This document shows positions 23,960 to 30,645 of a DNA stretch of 64,000 nt, one piece after another. Position 1 is the first letter of the stretch. Every line of letters starts with the position of its first letter. The position numbers and the translations under genes are program-made. Origin of the DNA: Insolitispirillum peregrinum (GTDB lineage: Bacteria > Pseudomonadota > Alphaproteobacteria > Rhodospirillales > Rhodospirillaceae); NCBI RefSeq assembly GCF_042665255.1, contig NZ_JBHTCD010000027.1. One strand, written 5' to 3'. The notes below the pieces were generated by a model that was not told the origin of the DNA, did no database searches, and saw only the letters and a list, made by a program, of their open reading frames with translations.

Positions 23960-24480
23960 GGCTGTTCTCCGGTTTTTTGTGTGTCCAGCGTCCAGTCACC
24001 GTTGAGCCTGATGGTGACAACGGTTTCCGGCTTGATGGTTTCCATCGGCAGCCCGATGGTTCCCCTGGCGTCGGCAATGGAGCCAAGGCAATGCAGCCCG
24101 TTCCTGTCCACGAACGCATTTTCATTCATGGCGAGGGCCACGTTCTGGCTCGAATCGAATGGCTGAACTCTGGTGACGCAGATCTCTTGCCGCATTGCAT
24201 CCGGTCTGGTCGGAAAGGCAGTGGCAGAGACAAGACTGTGAAACGGGAGCCTGACAAAGTTGTTCGGGGAACTGACGGTATTGAGCGTCCGCAAGGTCAC
24301 CTGATTACCCTTAGCCGTCTCGATAACGGCAAAGACCTGAGAGGATGCCGGGATCAGGGTACGCCAGCGATCCAGATCACTCTCTCGCCAGGCAAGGGCA
24401 ATCGGCCCGAGCAGGATCACGCCGACCATGGCCGCCACGCCTGACCGCCGCAGCCCCTTCGCAACAGGCTGTCTCATCAT
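23956..24480 (-). CDS. Membrane-anchored or secreted hypothetical protein
   Basis: The product is about 174 residues from MMRQPVAKGLRRSG. A basic N-terminus and the hydrophobic GVAAMVGVILLGPIALAW form a signal anchor or uncleaved signal peptide, leaving most of the protein periplasmic. The remainder has no motif I recognise. The ATG overlaps the preceding stop (ATGA), and a TTG extension upstream is unnecessary. It may be a conjugation- or entry-exclusion-type envelope protein, but this is only a guess from topology. Confidence 0.6.
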   Translation of the reverse strand: MMRQPVAKGLRRSGVAAMVGVILLGPIALAWRESDLDRWRTLIPASSQVFAVIETAKGNQVTLRTLNTVSSPNNFVRLPFHSLVSATAFPTRPDAMRQEICVTRVQPFDSSQNVALAMNENAFVDRNGLHCLGSIADARGTIGLPMETIKPETVVTIRLNGDWTLDTQKTGEQP

Positions 24481-25172
24481 GGTTTCTCTCCCCAAATCCT
24501 CTTCACAGCCTGCGAGACGCCTTCACCGTCCTGCATGGCTTCAATGATGTCTTCGAGCGATGGCGCGGCAGGCTCGGCCTGCTCGCCCCAGGCCGCTTTG
24601 AAGGCTTCCACCGATACAGCCCCGGACAGCCACCGCTCACGCTCAGGGTCGGCAATCCGCAGGCGTGGCCCGTCCTTCAGGCCATCGGGCAGGCACAGGG
24701 CTTGCCCGATGGTGATCAGGGCGCAAGTGCGCCCGTCGTGGACGGCATGCAAGGATGGGCCACGGGTCTTCGACGCATGCACCAGGGCAACCGACGCTCC
24801 GGCCTGAAAGTACAGGCTGAAAGCCGCTGCAAGATCGCAGGGGCGGCTGTGATGAGGACGCCAGACATGGACGATATCCCCACGCGGCTGCATGTCCGGC
24901 AGTCCGAGAGCGACCAGAAGCTGATCCACCTTGGCCGTAGAGAGTGCGGCGTGCCCCGACAGCCAGCGGCTGAGGTTGCTTGCGTCAACGTCAAAGCCAG
25001 ATTGACGGGCCTGACGGACAAATGGCCGGATGCCGCCGAACAGGCCGCACGCAGCCCGCAAGGCATGCCGCCTTGCTCCTGCGATGTCCGCATCCAGCAG
25101 GGTGCCACGAGACAGCGCAAGGCGCACCAGCTCGATGAGCTGGGCCTTGCTGAGGGAGGTGAGGTCAAGCAT
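24477..25172 (-). CDS. Hypothetical protein with HTH-like segment (231 aa)
   Basis: From the ATG at 25172 (GGGAGG four bases upstream) the product has about 231 residues. The segment FVRQARQSGFDVDASNLSRW, then LSGHAALSTAKVDQLLVALG, resembles an XRE-type helix-turn-helix. The C-terminal part (LEDIIEAMQDGEGVSQAVKR) is helical. It overlaps both neighbours by a few bases, as part of the minus-strand operon. A regulatory role is possible. Confidence 0.6.
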   Translation of the reverse strand: MLDLTSLSKAQLIELVRLALSRGTLLDADIAGARRHALRAACGLFGGIRPFVRQARQSGFDVDASNLSRWLSGHAALSTAKVDQLLVALGLPDMQPRGDIVHVWRPHHSRPCDLAAAFSLYFQAGASVALVHASKTRGPSLHAVHDGRTCALITIGQALCLPDGLKDGPRLRIADPERERWLSGAVSVEAFKAAWGEQAEPAAPSLEDIIEAMQDGEGVSQAVKRIWGEKP

Positions 25173-25608
25173 CAAACCTCCCGATCATTTCAGGCCGCGC
25201 ATTTGCAGCGACCGCCTGATCCAGACGCACGTTCGCGCCTGCGGCATAGCCAGCGTCAAACGCCCGATGGTCATCCGGCTTGATAGTGTCCGTGCGGGTT
25301 GAATTCGCACGGCGATAGCCATAGCCCCTCGGCTCATATTCTCCACTGGCGAAGAGGGTTTTGCAGCCAAAGGCCCGTGCGACGAGATCGACAAGATCGC
25401 TCTCCCAGCGGTTCGGGCGGTCGGCGACCGATGCTTTGCCCTTTGCTTCAGTGATGTCGGCCAGGCGAATGGCCGTGTCGGAAATTGAATGCTTTTCCAT
25501 CAGCTCTTTGGCCTTGGAAAGCGCCGCCGCTGCTTCGGCCTCGTTCGGGGAGGCCGACAGCGCCAGCAGCTTTTTGATTTTGGCAACCATGCGATCAGTG
25601 TCGGACAT
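25165..25608 (-). CDS. DUF2786-domain protein, apparently shortened
   Basis: From the ATG at 25608 the product has about 147 residues. The N-terminal RMVAKIKKLLALSASPNEAE and AAAALSKAKELMEKHSIS are the DUF2786 signature. The end, FDAGYAAGANVRLDQAV, resembles the final helix of the usual second domain. The middle that normally carries that domain is largely missing, so an internal deletion is possible. Members are common on plasmids and phages, with unknown function. The start overlaps the upstream gene. Confidence 0.65.
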   Translation of the reverse strand: MSDTDRMVAKIKKLLALSASPNEAEAAAALSKAKELMEKHSISDTAIRLADITEAKGKASVADRPNRWESDLVDLVARAFGCKTLFASGEYEPRGYGYRRANSTRTDTIKPDDHRAFDAGYAAGANVRLDQAVAANARPEMIGRFDA

Positions 25609-26023
25609 CATCGCCTCCCACCATCCGGTCGAAGGCCGCATTGCGCGCATCCACCACGGCCCACTCCTGCTCTCTCAGCCTTTGCCATTCTGCGAACAGG
25701 CGTTCTTCCTTGCTCATAGCCCTTTTCCATGTCTGCGGGTTGACGTTAGGTTTTCTCAACAGCGCCTCGACCAGCTCGGAAGCGCGGCTGCACGCGAGCC
25801 AGGCACGATCCACCCGGCCACGCAGCACCGCCGCCCGCACATCGAGCAAATCCCATTCGGTGATCGGTCGGACGATCTGCTTGCGCTCCAGCTCGACCAG
25901 CTCTTCTTTCGACAAATCCTGAACCGTGATCATGATCATCGCTCCTCGGGCACTTTCCGGGGTGATGTCAAAGACATCACCCGCTGCCGCAGCTATCGGT
26001 GGGGAGAGGCGGTCAATAGTCAT
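25595..26023 (-). CDS. Hypothetical plasmid-type protein with DRLSPP...DITPE leader motif
   Basis: The product is about 142 residues from MTIDRLSPPIAAAAGDVFDI (alternative ATG six bases upstream). The N-terminal motif recurs at the end of the 26417-26713 product. The rest is basic and helical (LERKQIVRPITEWDLLDVRA, VDRAWLACSRASELVEALLR, PQTWKRAMSKEERLFAEWQR). The architecture is familiar from plasmid and ICE accessory regions, but no function is known to me. It overlaps the genes on both sides, indicating coupling. Confidence 0.6.
   Translation of the reverse strand: MTIDRLSPPIAAAAGDVFDITPESARGAMIMITVQDLSKEELVELERKQIVRPITEWDLLDVRAAVLRGRVDRAWLACSRASELVEALLRKPNVNPQTWKRAMSKEERLFAEWQRLREQEWAVVDARNAAFDRMVGGDDVRH
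25961..25981 (-). repeat. Palindrome, copy A (GGTGATGTC-N3-GACATCACC)
   Basis: A perfect nine-base inverted repeat with spacer AAA lies inside the N-terminal codons of the 25595-26023 gene. It belongs to a block of roughly 65 bases also found at about 26447-26515. The three spacer bases differ between copies while the arms are identical. Confidence 0.7.
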
Positions 26024-26420
26024 AATCATCGTCCTCAGCCTCAGCCTCCTCCTCCCGATCACCGACGTAGGCCACGCTGTCCCTGGTTACGTCGTGGTCA
26101 AAGAACGAGCGGCCATCCTCCATGAGGATCGTCACGGCTTCGGCCTCGTCGGCCGGGGTGTCGAAGTCCCAGATGTAAGCCCCGGGATCGTCAGCCGATC
26201 CGCAGTCGGCACCGTGCGGCATCCCGAGGCCGCAGCCGCACTCCCAGCACACGACCAGAGCGGTCGTCTCAACGACGACGGCATCGCTGGCCCAGGCCAC
26301 ATCAATGCCGCGCCTGGCCACAGCGTCCTGCATGGCAGCAACAGAGTGGATGCCCTTGGCAACCCAGCCGTACTCTTCTTCACCAGTGATGATCTGCTGG
26401 AGTTCGTTGATGGTGTTCAT
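26013..26420 (-). CDS. Acidic hypothetical protein (135 aa)
   Basis: The product is 135 residues, starts MNTINELQQIITGEEEYGWV, has a Cys pair region VVCWECGCGLGMPHGADC that could bind a metal, and ends in an acidic tail EEEAEAEDDDYDY. Acidic, DNA-mimic-like composition is seen in some antirestriction proteins, but nothing specific supports that here. The start overlaps the upstream stop (ATGA) and is preceded by AAGGAGCGA. Confidence 0.55.
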   Translation of the reverse strand: MNTINELQQIITGEEEYGWVAKGIHSVAAMQDAVARRGIDVAWASDAVVVETTALVVCWECGCGLGMPHGADCGSADDPGAYIWDFDTPADEAEAVTILMEDGRSFFDHDVTRDSVAYVGDREEEAEAEDDDYDY

Positions 26421-26713
26421 GATCGTCGCTCCTTACGGTCCTTACGGGCATTTTCCGGGGTGATGTCCTCGACATCACCCGCTGCCGTAGGCATCGGTGG
26501 GGAGGGGCGGTCAATGGGCAGGGGCCGGGCGGGGTAGCTCCCGAAAATCGCCAGATTTTTGGGGCATCCCGGCCCCTGACGGCGCTTGCGCCGCTTGCCA
26601 TTGACGGCACCGGGGCGAAGCCCCTTTCTGTCCGCGAATGCGGGCAGAGCTTTCCCTGACCATTTCCAGTGGCGACATGCGGTTCTGCGTTGCAGGGAGA
26701 TTGCACGATCCAT
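26417..26713 (-). CDS. Small basic hypothetical protein (98 aa)
   Basis: From the ATG at 26713, behind GGGAGGG, the product is about 98 residues. It is strongly basic (CRHWKWSGKALPAF, NGKRRKRRQGPGC) and ends with a copy of the DRPSPP...AAGDVEDITPENAR motif shared with the 25595-26023 gene. The stop overlaps the next ATG, and the start is 11 bases after the upstream stop, supporting a real gene in the operon. No family recognised. Confidence 0.5.
   Translation of the reverse strand: MDRAISLQRRTACRHWKWSGKALPAFADRKGLRPGAVNGKRRKRRQGPGCPKNLAIFGSYPARPLPIDRPSPPMPTAAGDVEDITPENARKDRKERRS
26459..26479 (-). repeat. Palindrome, copy B (GGTGATGTC-N3-GACATCACC)
   Basis: The arms are identical to copy A with spacer CTC, inside the last codons of the 26417-26713 gene and 39 bases upstream of the 26420 start. 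The surrounding bases (GGGCATTTTCCGG, CGCTGCCG, ATCGGTGGGGA, GGCGGTCAAT) are also shared with copy A. Confidence 0.7.
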
Positions 26714-26724
26714 TTTTGCCCTCC

Positions 26725-27486
26725 CTATGCGGCATGTCGGGTGATTGCAGGGTGATGCCCCCTGAAAACAACTCTGGCTCCGGGGCCGACAAGCTGCTGT
26801 GCTGCCCGGCTGAGTGGCCCGGCAAACCTCTGCTCGATCCAGTCGCAGTGCATGCGACTTGGGGCGGTAACGATCATCCGGTTGCCTGCCTGCGTGACCG
26901 AAGTCAGGGTTTCGACCCACAGGCGGATGGCCGTCTCGTCCATCTCCAACCCCAGAACATCCCGCAAGGCATCCTTCAGGTCCGCCTGCTCGGAGGCTGG
27001 CAACGGAGCCTCCGCCTCGCGTGCGGGCGCGTTAGGTTTGTTTATTTTTTTCTTCTCTAAGTTCGGTGGACAGTTTTGACCGCCTTCCGGGGACAGGTTT
27101 GTCCCCCTTTGCGGACAGTTCTGACCGCCTTTCTCCGGGCGAAGGGGGACAACCTTGTCCGCCTTCTCGCGAGCTTCGATTGCCCGCGTGATGGATGCTT
27201 CGGTGGGGGAGTAAACGGTGTTGTGCCTCACCCCGTTCCCGCGCTGGACATCGAACCAGCCGCGTTCCTCAAGCTCACGCACAGCGCGCTGGATGGTCTT
27301 CACGCTTTTGCCGGTCGCGTCGGCAATGGTTTGATAGGACGGCCACGCCTTCTCGGTGTGCCCGTTCATGTGGGTGGTGACGATGTAGAGGGCGATGGTC
27401 TTTGCGCAATCGCTCAGGCTGCCATCGCAGCTCAACGCTTGCAGCCATTGCAGCTTCACTTCGCGGAAGGGGCGACGATCACTCAT
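26725..27486 (-). CDS. Winged-helix replication-initiator-like protein
   Basis: The product is about 253 residues from MSDRRPFREVKLQWLQALS. The N-terminal winged HTH (about 20-105) reads AWPSYQTIADATGKSVKTIQ and RAVRELEERGWFDVQRGNG. A linker holds GGQNCP twice with RGTNLS between. The C-terminal domain (RLWVETLTSVTQAGNRMIVT, APSRMHCDWIEQRFAG) resembles the DnaA N-terminal-type domain of phage and plasmid replication proteins. The linker codons contain four iteron-like repeats, listed separately. I infer a replication or ori-binding role. The ATG overlaps the upstream gene's stop by four bases. Confidence 0.7.
   Translation of the reverse strand: MSDRRPFREVKLQWLQALSCDGSLSDCAKTIALYIVTTHMNGHTEKAWPSYQTIADATGKSVKTIQRAVRELEERGWFDVQRGNGVRHNTVYSPTEASITRAIEAREKADKVVPLRPEKGGQNCPQRGTNLSPEGGQNCPPNLEKKKINKPNAPAREAEAPLPASEQADLKDALRDVLGLEMDETAIRLWVETLTSVTQAGNRMIVTAPSRMHCDWIEQRFAGPLSRAAQQLVGPGARVVFRGHHPAITRHAA
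27068..27160. repeat. Four iteron-like repeats inside the replication-like gene
   Basis: Repeats of GGACA-N4-TGACC/TGTCC begin at 27068, 27091, 27113 and 27147. Two are direct copies of GGACAGTT(T/C)TGACCGCCTT. The others are palindromes: GGGGACA-GGTT-TGTCCCC (27089-27106) and GGACAA-CC-TTGTCC (27147-27160). They encode the low-complexity linker. The arrangement parallels the lambda origin, where iterons lie inside the O gene. Confidence 0.65.
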
Positions 27487-27806
27487 GGCCGACCTCCCGT
27501 GATCAGGAGGGAAGCCCGTAATAGTTGAATTTCTTTTTTCTGCGGGAAAAGCAGCACCGAAAGGCCGGACGCAATTTTTTGCAGAAAAGGCCCTTCCGAT
27601 TCGCATTTCATCCGGCAACGGATTGCCTGCCCGTATAAATGGATTGCCTGCCCGGATAAATTGCCAATCAGGGGCATAACCCCTGATGATACATAGAGAA
27701 ATCCCCGTTTCAGGGTTTCGCGACCAGCACCGGAGTTGGTCGATGATAAGTAAACAGCCTCGCCCTGAGACTGTATTACAACGCGGTGTAATACAAAAAT
27801 AGACAT
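27483..27806 (-). CDS. Hypothetical protein (107 aa) at head of the minus-strand operon
   Basis: The product is 107 residues starting MSIFVLHRVVIQSQGEAVYL, with a hydrophobic stretch GLSVLLFPQKKEIQLLRASL near the end. AAGGAGGG lies six bases before the ATG, a strong ribosome-binding site, and the stop overlaps the next ATG. This supports translation, but the composition is not strongly protein-like and no family is recognised. It could act mainly as a leader cistron. Confidence 0.45.
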   Translation of the reverse strand: MSIFVLHRVVIQSQGEAVYLSSTNSGAGRETLKRGFLYVSSGVMPLIGNLSGQAIHLYGQAIRCRMKCESEGPFLQKIASGLSVLLFPQKKEIQLLRASLLITGGRP

Positions 27807-27879
27807 GGCAGCCCTCCTTGCGGATGGTTGCGAGGTCAGAAAAAGGCAGCAGAAATCCGCTCGGAAAATTGTATTTCCG

Positions 27880-27967
27880 TTGACTTGAGCGTCAGTGGCC
27901 GGTACAAAGAACTTGCTTACGGTTCTTTTCGTACCGGCCGCTTTCTTTCGGGAGAGCGGCCTTTTTT
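27880..27967 (+). terminator. Promoter-like sequence and overlapping hairpins ending in an intrinsic terminator
   Basis: TTGACT (27880-27885) and TACAAA (27903-27908), 17 bases apart, form a possible promoter. A long hairpin pairs GGCCGGTACAAAGAAC (27897-27912) with 27922-27939. A second hairpin, GGCCGCT (27936-27942) with AGCGGCC (27955-27961) followed by six T residues, is a clear rho-independent terminator. The GGCC at 27936-27939 is shared, so the two stems exclude one another. This lies at the apparent right end of the mobile element. Confidence 0.6.
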
Positions 27968-28074
27968 ATGCCCCGTAACTACTCCTGGGTAGGCTACACC
28001 CTATTGCACTGTGCTGAGTGGTGTGGTACCACAATGCTGGATTCGGGGAAAATCCTGCGCACCACAGTGCTAGA

Positions 28075-28163
28075 GCATTTTCAAGTTGACCGTCTCCGGT
28101 CAACAGCTCGGAAAATGCGGCACGAAAAACGGAGAGCGTTTTCGCTCGGTGTGAAAACGCTCT
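28075..28163. repeat. Paired extragenic palindromic element
   Basis: An outer GCATTTTC (28075-28082) pairs with GAAAATGC (28111-28118) around an inner GTTGACC/GGTCAAC stem (28085-28091, 28098-28104). A second stem, AGAGCGTTTTC (28133-28143) with GAAAACGCTCT (28153-28163), is perfect over 11 bases. This style of AGAGC(A/G)TTTTC palindrome is common between genes in alphaproteobacteria. Confidence 0.65.
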
Positions 28164-28340
28164 AAAACAAAGGCGGCACACAGCCCATAAATCATATTTA
28201 TGGGGTCAATGAGAAATGCCAATTTGCTCTATCAGGTATTGCGGCGCTGTAATCGACTTGCCGAAAAAATCATCTTTCTACCGCACTGCACACTAAATAT
28301 GCATTTGCACAAAAAAGACGATTCTCCGCGCCTTTACTCC

Positions 28341-28374
28341 GGGGTGTTGCCCGCGTTCCCCCCCGCAACACCCC
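28341..28374 (+). other. Leader hairpin upstream of M20 hydrolase gene
   Basis: GGGGTGTTGC (28341-28350) pairs perfectly with GCAACACCCC (28365-28374) over 10 bases around a C-rich loop. It ends 16 bases before the start codon region and just ahead of the AGGAG ribosome-binding site, so it may affect translation or mark a transcript boundary. Confidence 0.5.
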
Positions 28375-28390
28375 CGCTCAGGAGCCTGTT

Positions 28391-29752
28391 GTGATGACCA
28401 GTATCCCGGCCCAGAAACCCTGCCCTGACGTCAGCTATCCTGCCCTGCCCGCGCCGTCGCTGCAACAGGCATTGCTGGCAGCCGCCGACCGCCGACAGGC
28501 CGCCTGCCAGACCCTGCTGGCCGAAATGGTCCGCCGTCCGTCGCTGCTGGGCAACGAGCAATCGGCGCAGGACCTGATGGAGCAGACCTTGCGGGCGATG
28601 GGGCTGGAAATCGACCGCTTTCCGATCGACCTTGACCTGATCCGCGACCACCCGGCCTTTTCTCCCCCTGCCCTCGATGTCGATACCACCGGCCTGCAAG
28701 GGCGTGACAACGTGGTCGGCATCCACCAGCCGCGCCAGCAGACCGGCCGCTCGCTGATTCTCAACGGCCATATCGACGTGGTGCCCACCGGTCCCGCCGA
28801 CCAGTGGACCTCGCCGCCGTTCGAGCCGGTCATCCGCGATGGCCGCCTGTACGGTCGCGGGGCCGGAGACATGAAGGCCGGGATTGCCGCCGCCCTTTCC
28901 GCCCTCGCCGCCCTGCGGGATATCGGGCTGCAACCGGCGGCCCCGGTGTATGTCCAGTCGGTGGTCGAGGAAGAATGCACCGGCAACGGCGCGCTGGCCT
29001 GCCTGCAACGCGGCTATCGCGCCGATGCGGCGGTGATTCCCGAACCGTTCAACCATACCCTGATGCTGGCCCAGCTGGGGGTGATGTGGTTCCGCCTGAC
29101 CCTGACCGGCACCCCGGCACATGTACTCGATACCACTTCGGGCCGCAATGCCATCACTGCGGCGACGGTGCTGGTCAACCATCTGAAAACGCTGGAAGCA
29201 GAGTGGAACGCCCCCGGCTGCTGCCATCGCCACGCCGCCTTTGCCGACCATCCGCACCCGGCCCAGTTCAACGTCGGGCGGATCAGCGGTGGCGAATGGC
29301 CGTCGTCGGTACCGACCACCTGCGACATTGACATGCGGATCGGCTTTTTCCCCGGCCAGACGCTCGACAGCGTGCGGGCCGCCGTCCGCCAGACCATCGA
29401 CACCGCCTGCGCCACCGATCCGGCGCTGGCCGGGGTGGCGGTCGAGCTGACCTTCCACGGCTTTCAGGCCGAAGGCTATGCCATCGACCGCGAAGAACCG
29501 GTCCTGCGCCTGCTGGCCGACAGCCACACGGCTGTCTTTGGCAGCGCCCCGCGCGAAGTCGCCATGACCTGCACCACCGATGGCCGCTTTTTCAGCCTGT
29601 ACGGCGACACCCCCGCCACCTGCTATGGCCCCGAAGCCAGCCGCATCCACGGCATTGATGAATCGGTGTCACTGGACAGCCTGCGCGATGTCACCCGCGT
29701 GCTGGCGCTGTTCATCGCTGGCTGGTGCGGTGTCGAACCGATTTCCGCCTGA
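28391..29752 (+). CDS. M20/ArgE-DapE family metallohydrolase
   Basis: The product is about 453 residues. Zinc-site motifs are typical of M20 deacylases: LILNGHIDVVPTGP, YGRGAGDMKAGIAAALSAL, VVEEECTGNGAL, and the C-terminal HGIDESVSLDSLRDV. Members remove acyl groups from amino acids or cleave amides (ArgE, DapE). AGGAG lies seven bases before the GTG at 28391 and ten before an ATG at 28394; either start is possible. First gene of a catabolic and transport operon; substrate unknown. Confidence 0.88.
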   Translation: MMTSIPAQKPCPDVSYPALPAPSLQQALLAAADRRQAACQTLLAEMVRRPSLLGNEQSAQDLMEQTLRAMGLEIDRFPIDLDLIRDHPAFSPPALDVDTTGLQGRDNVVGIHQPRQQTGRSLILNGHIDVVPTGPADQWTSPPFEPVIRDGRLYGRGAGDMKAGIAAALSALAALRDIGLQPAAPVYVQSVVEEECTGNGALACLQRGYRADAAVIPEPFNHTLMLAQLGVMWFRLTLTGTPAHVLDTTSGRNAITAATVLVNHLKTLEAEWNAPGCCHRHAAFADHPHPAQFNVGRISGGEWPSSVPTTCDIDMRIGFFPGQTLDSVRAAVRQTIDTACATDPALAGVAVELTFHGFQAEGYAIDREEPVLRLLADSHTAVFGSAPREVAMTCTTDGRFFSLYGDTPATCYGPEASRIHGIDESVSLDSLRDVTRVLALFIAGWCGVEPISA

Positions 29753-29819
29753 TTGTCTTTCCTGTCTCCCCCGCCCGCTGTTTTCCGGTCAGAACTCTTG
29801 AGGTTGGAGCCTTTACACC

Positions 29820-30593
29820 ATGTCCACCGTCGCCGCCGTTTCGTCCAAGGTGCGTGATCGCTGCTCGCAGGCCGAGTGGCAGACCCGCCTTGATCTTGCC
29901 GCTGCCCACCGGCTGTTTCACCTGTGGGGCATGACCGACACCATTTATACCCACCTGTCGGCCCGCGTTCCCGGCGAGCCGGAGCATTTCCTGATCAACC
30001 CCTATGGCCTGATGTTCCACGAAGTCAGTGCCTCGACGCTGGTGAAGATCGACCTCGACGGCAACATTGTTGACGAAGCGGATTATGGCTGCAACCCGGC
30101 GGGCTACACCATCCACAGCGCCATTTACAGCGCCCGCCCGGACGTCAGCGCCGCCATGCACCTGCACACCACCGCCAGCATGGCGGTCAGCACCCAGAAA
30201 GACGGCCTGCTGCCGCTGAACCAGCATGCCCTGCGCTGGTACAACCGCATCGCCTATCACGATTACGAAGGCATCGCACTGGATCTGGACGAGCGGATCC
30301 GCCTGCAGAATGACCTTGGCGGCCACAATGCGATGATCCTGCGCAACCACGGCCTGCTGACCGTCGGCATCGATGTCCCCGAAGCCGCCGTGCTGATGTA
30401 CTACCTGGAACAGTCCTGCCAGACGCAGGTCGCCACTCTGGCCGGAAACCGCGAGCTGCACCTGCCGACCCCCGAAGTCTGCGAACGCACCGCCCGCCAG
30501 TACGTCGAGAAATACCCTGCCGCCGGGGTTCTGGAGTGGAAGGCTCTGGTGCGCTGGCTTGAACACGAAGACGGCCCCGGCTACGCCGCCTAA
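29820..30593 (+). CDS. Class II aldolase/adducin family protein
   Basis: The product is 257 residues. The AraD/FucA-type fold is indicated by RLFHLWGMTDTIYTHLSARV, HEVSASTLVKIDLDGN, the metal-binding AAMHLHTTASMAVS, and ILRNHGLLTVG. Members are aldolases, epimerases or decarboxylase-like enzymes; those lacking tight similarity to AraD often act on amino- or hydroxy-acids. It sits between the M20 hydrolase and the peptide-type ABC transporter and is probably co-transcribed. Confidence 0.88.
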   Translation: MSTVAAVSSKVRDRCSQAEWQTRLDLAAAHRLFHLWGMTDTIYTHLSARVPGEPEHFLINPYGLMFHEVSASTLVKIDLDGNIVDEADYGCNPAGYTIHSAIYSARPDVSAAMHLHTTASMAVSTQKDGLLPLNQHALRWYNRIAYHDYEGIALDLDERIRLQNDLGGHNAMILRNHGLLTVGIDVPEAAVLMYYLEQSCQTQVATLAGNRELHLPTPEVCERTARQYVEKYPAAGVLEWKALVRWLEHEDGPGYAA

Positions 30594-30645
30594 ACCCGGT
30601 TACGTCCAGTCACACACCCCCGATTTCGCACAGGAGAAAAGCCCT

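Larger units (their letters stand above)
27968..28390. other. Intergenic region at element/chromosome junction
   Basis: I see no supportable gene in these 423 bases; short plus-strand frames at 27968 and 28200 are not protein-like. It contains a perfect 12-base palindrome TGTGGTACCACA (28022-28033), two extragenic palindromes (28075-28163), and an A+T-rich stretch leading to the M20 hydrolase gene. No tRNA is visible. The attachment site of the element may lie here or in the adjacent hairpin cluster. Confidence 0.5.

Noticed and set aside
27800..28390. A tRNA gene as the integration site
   Set aside because: I found no cloverleaf-compatible segment or conserved TTCGA-type arm in this interval.
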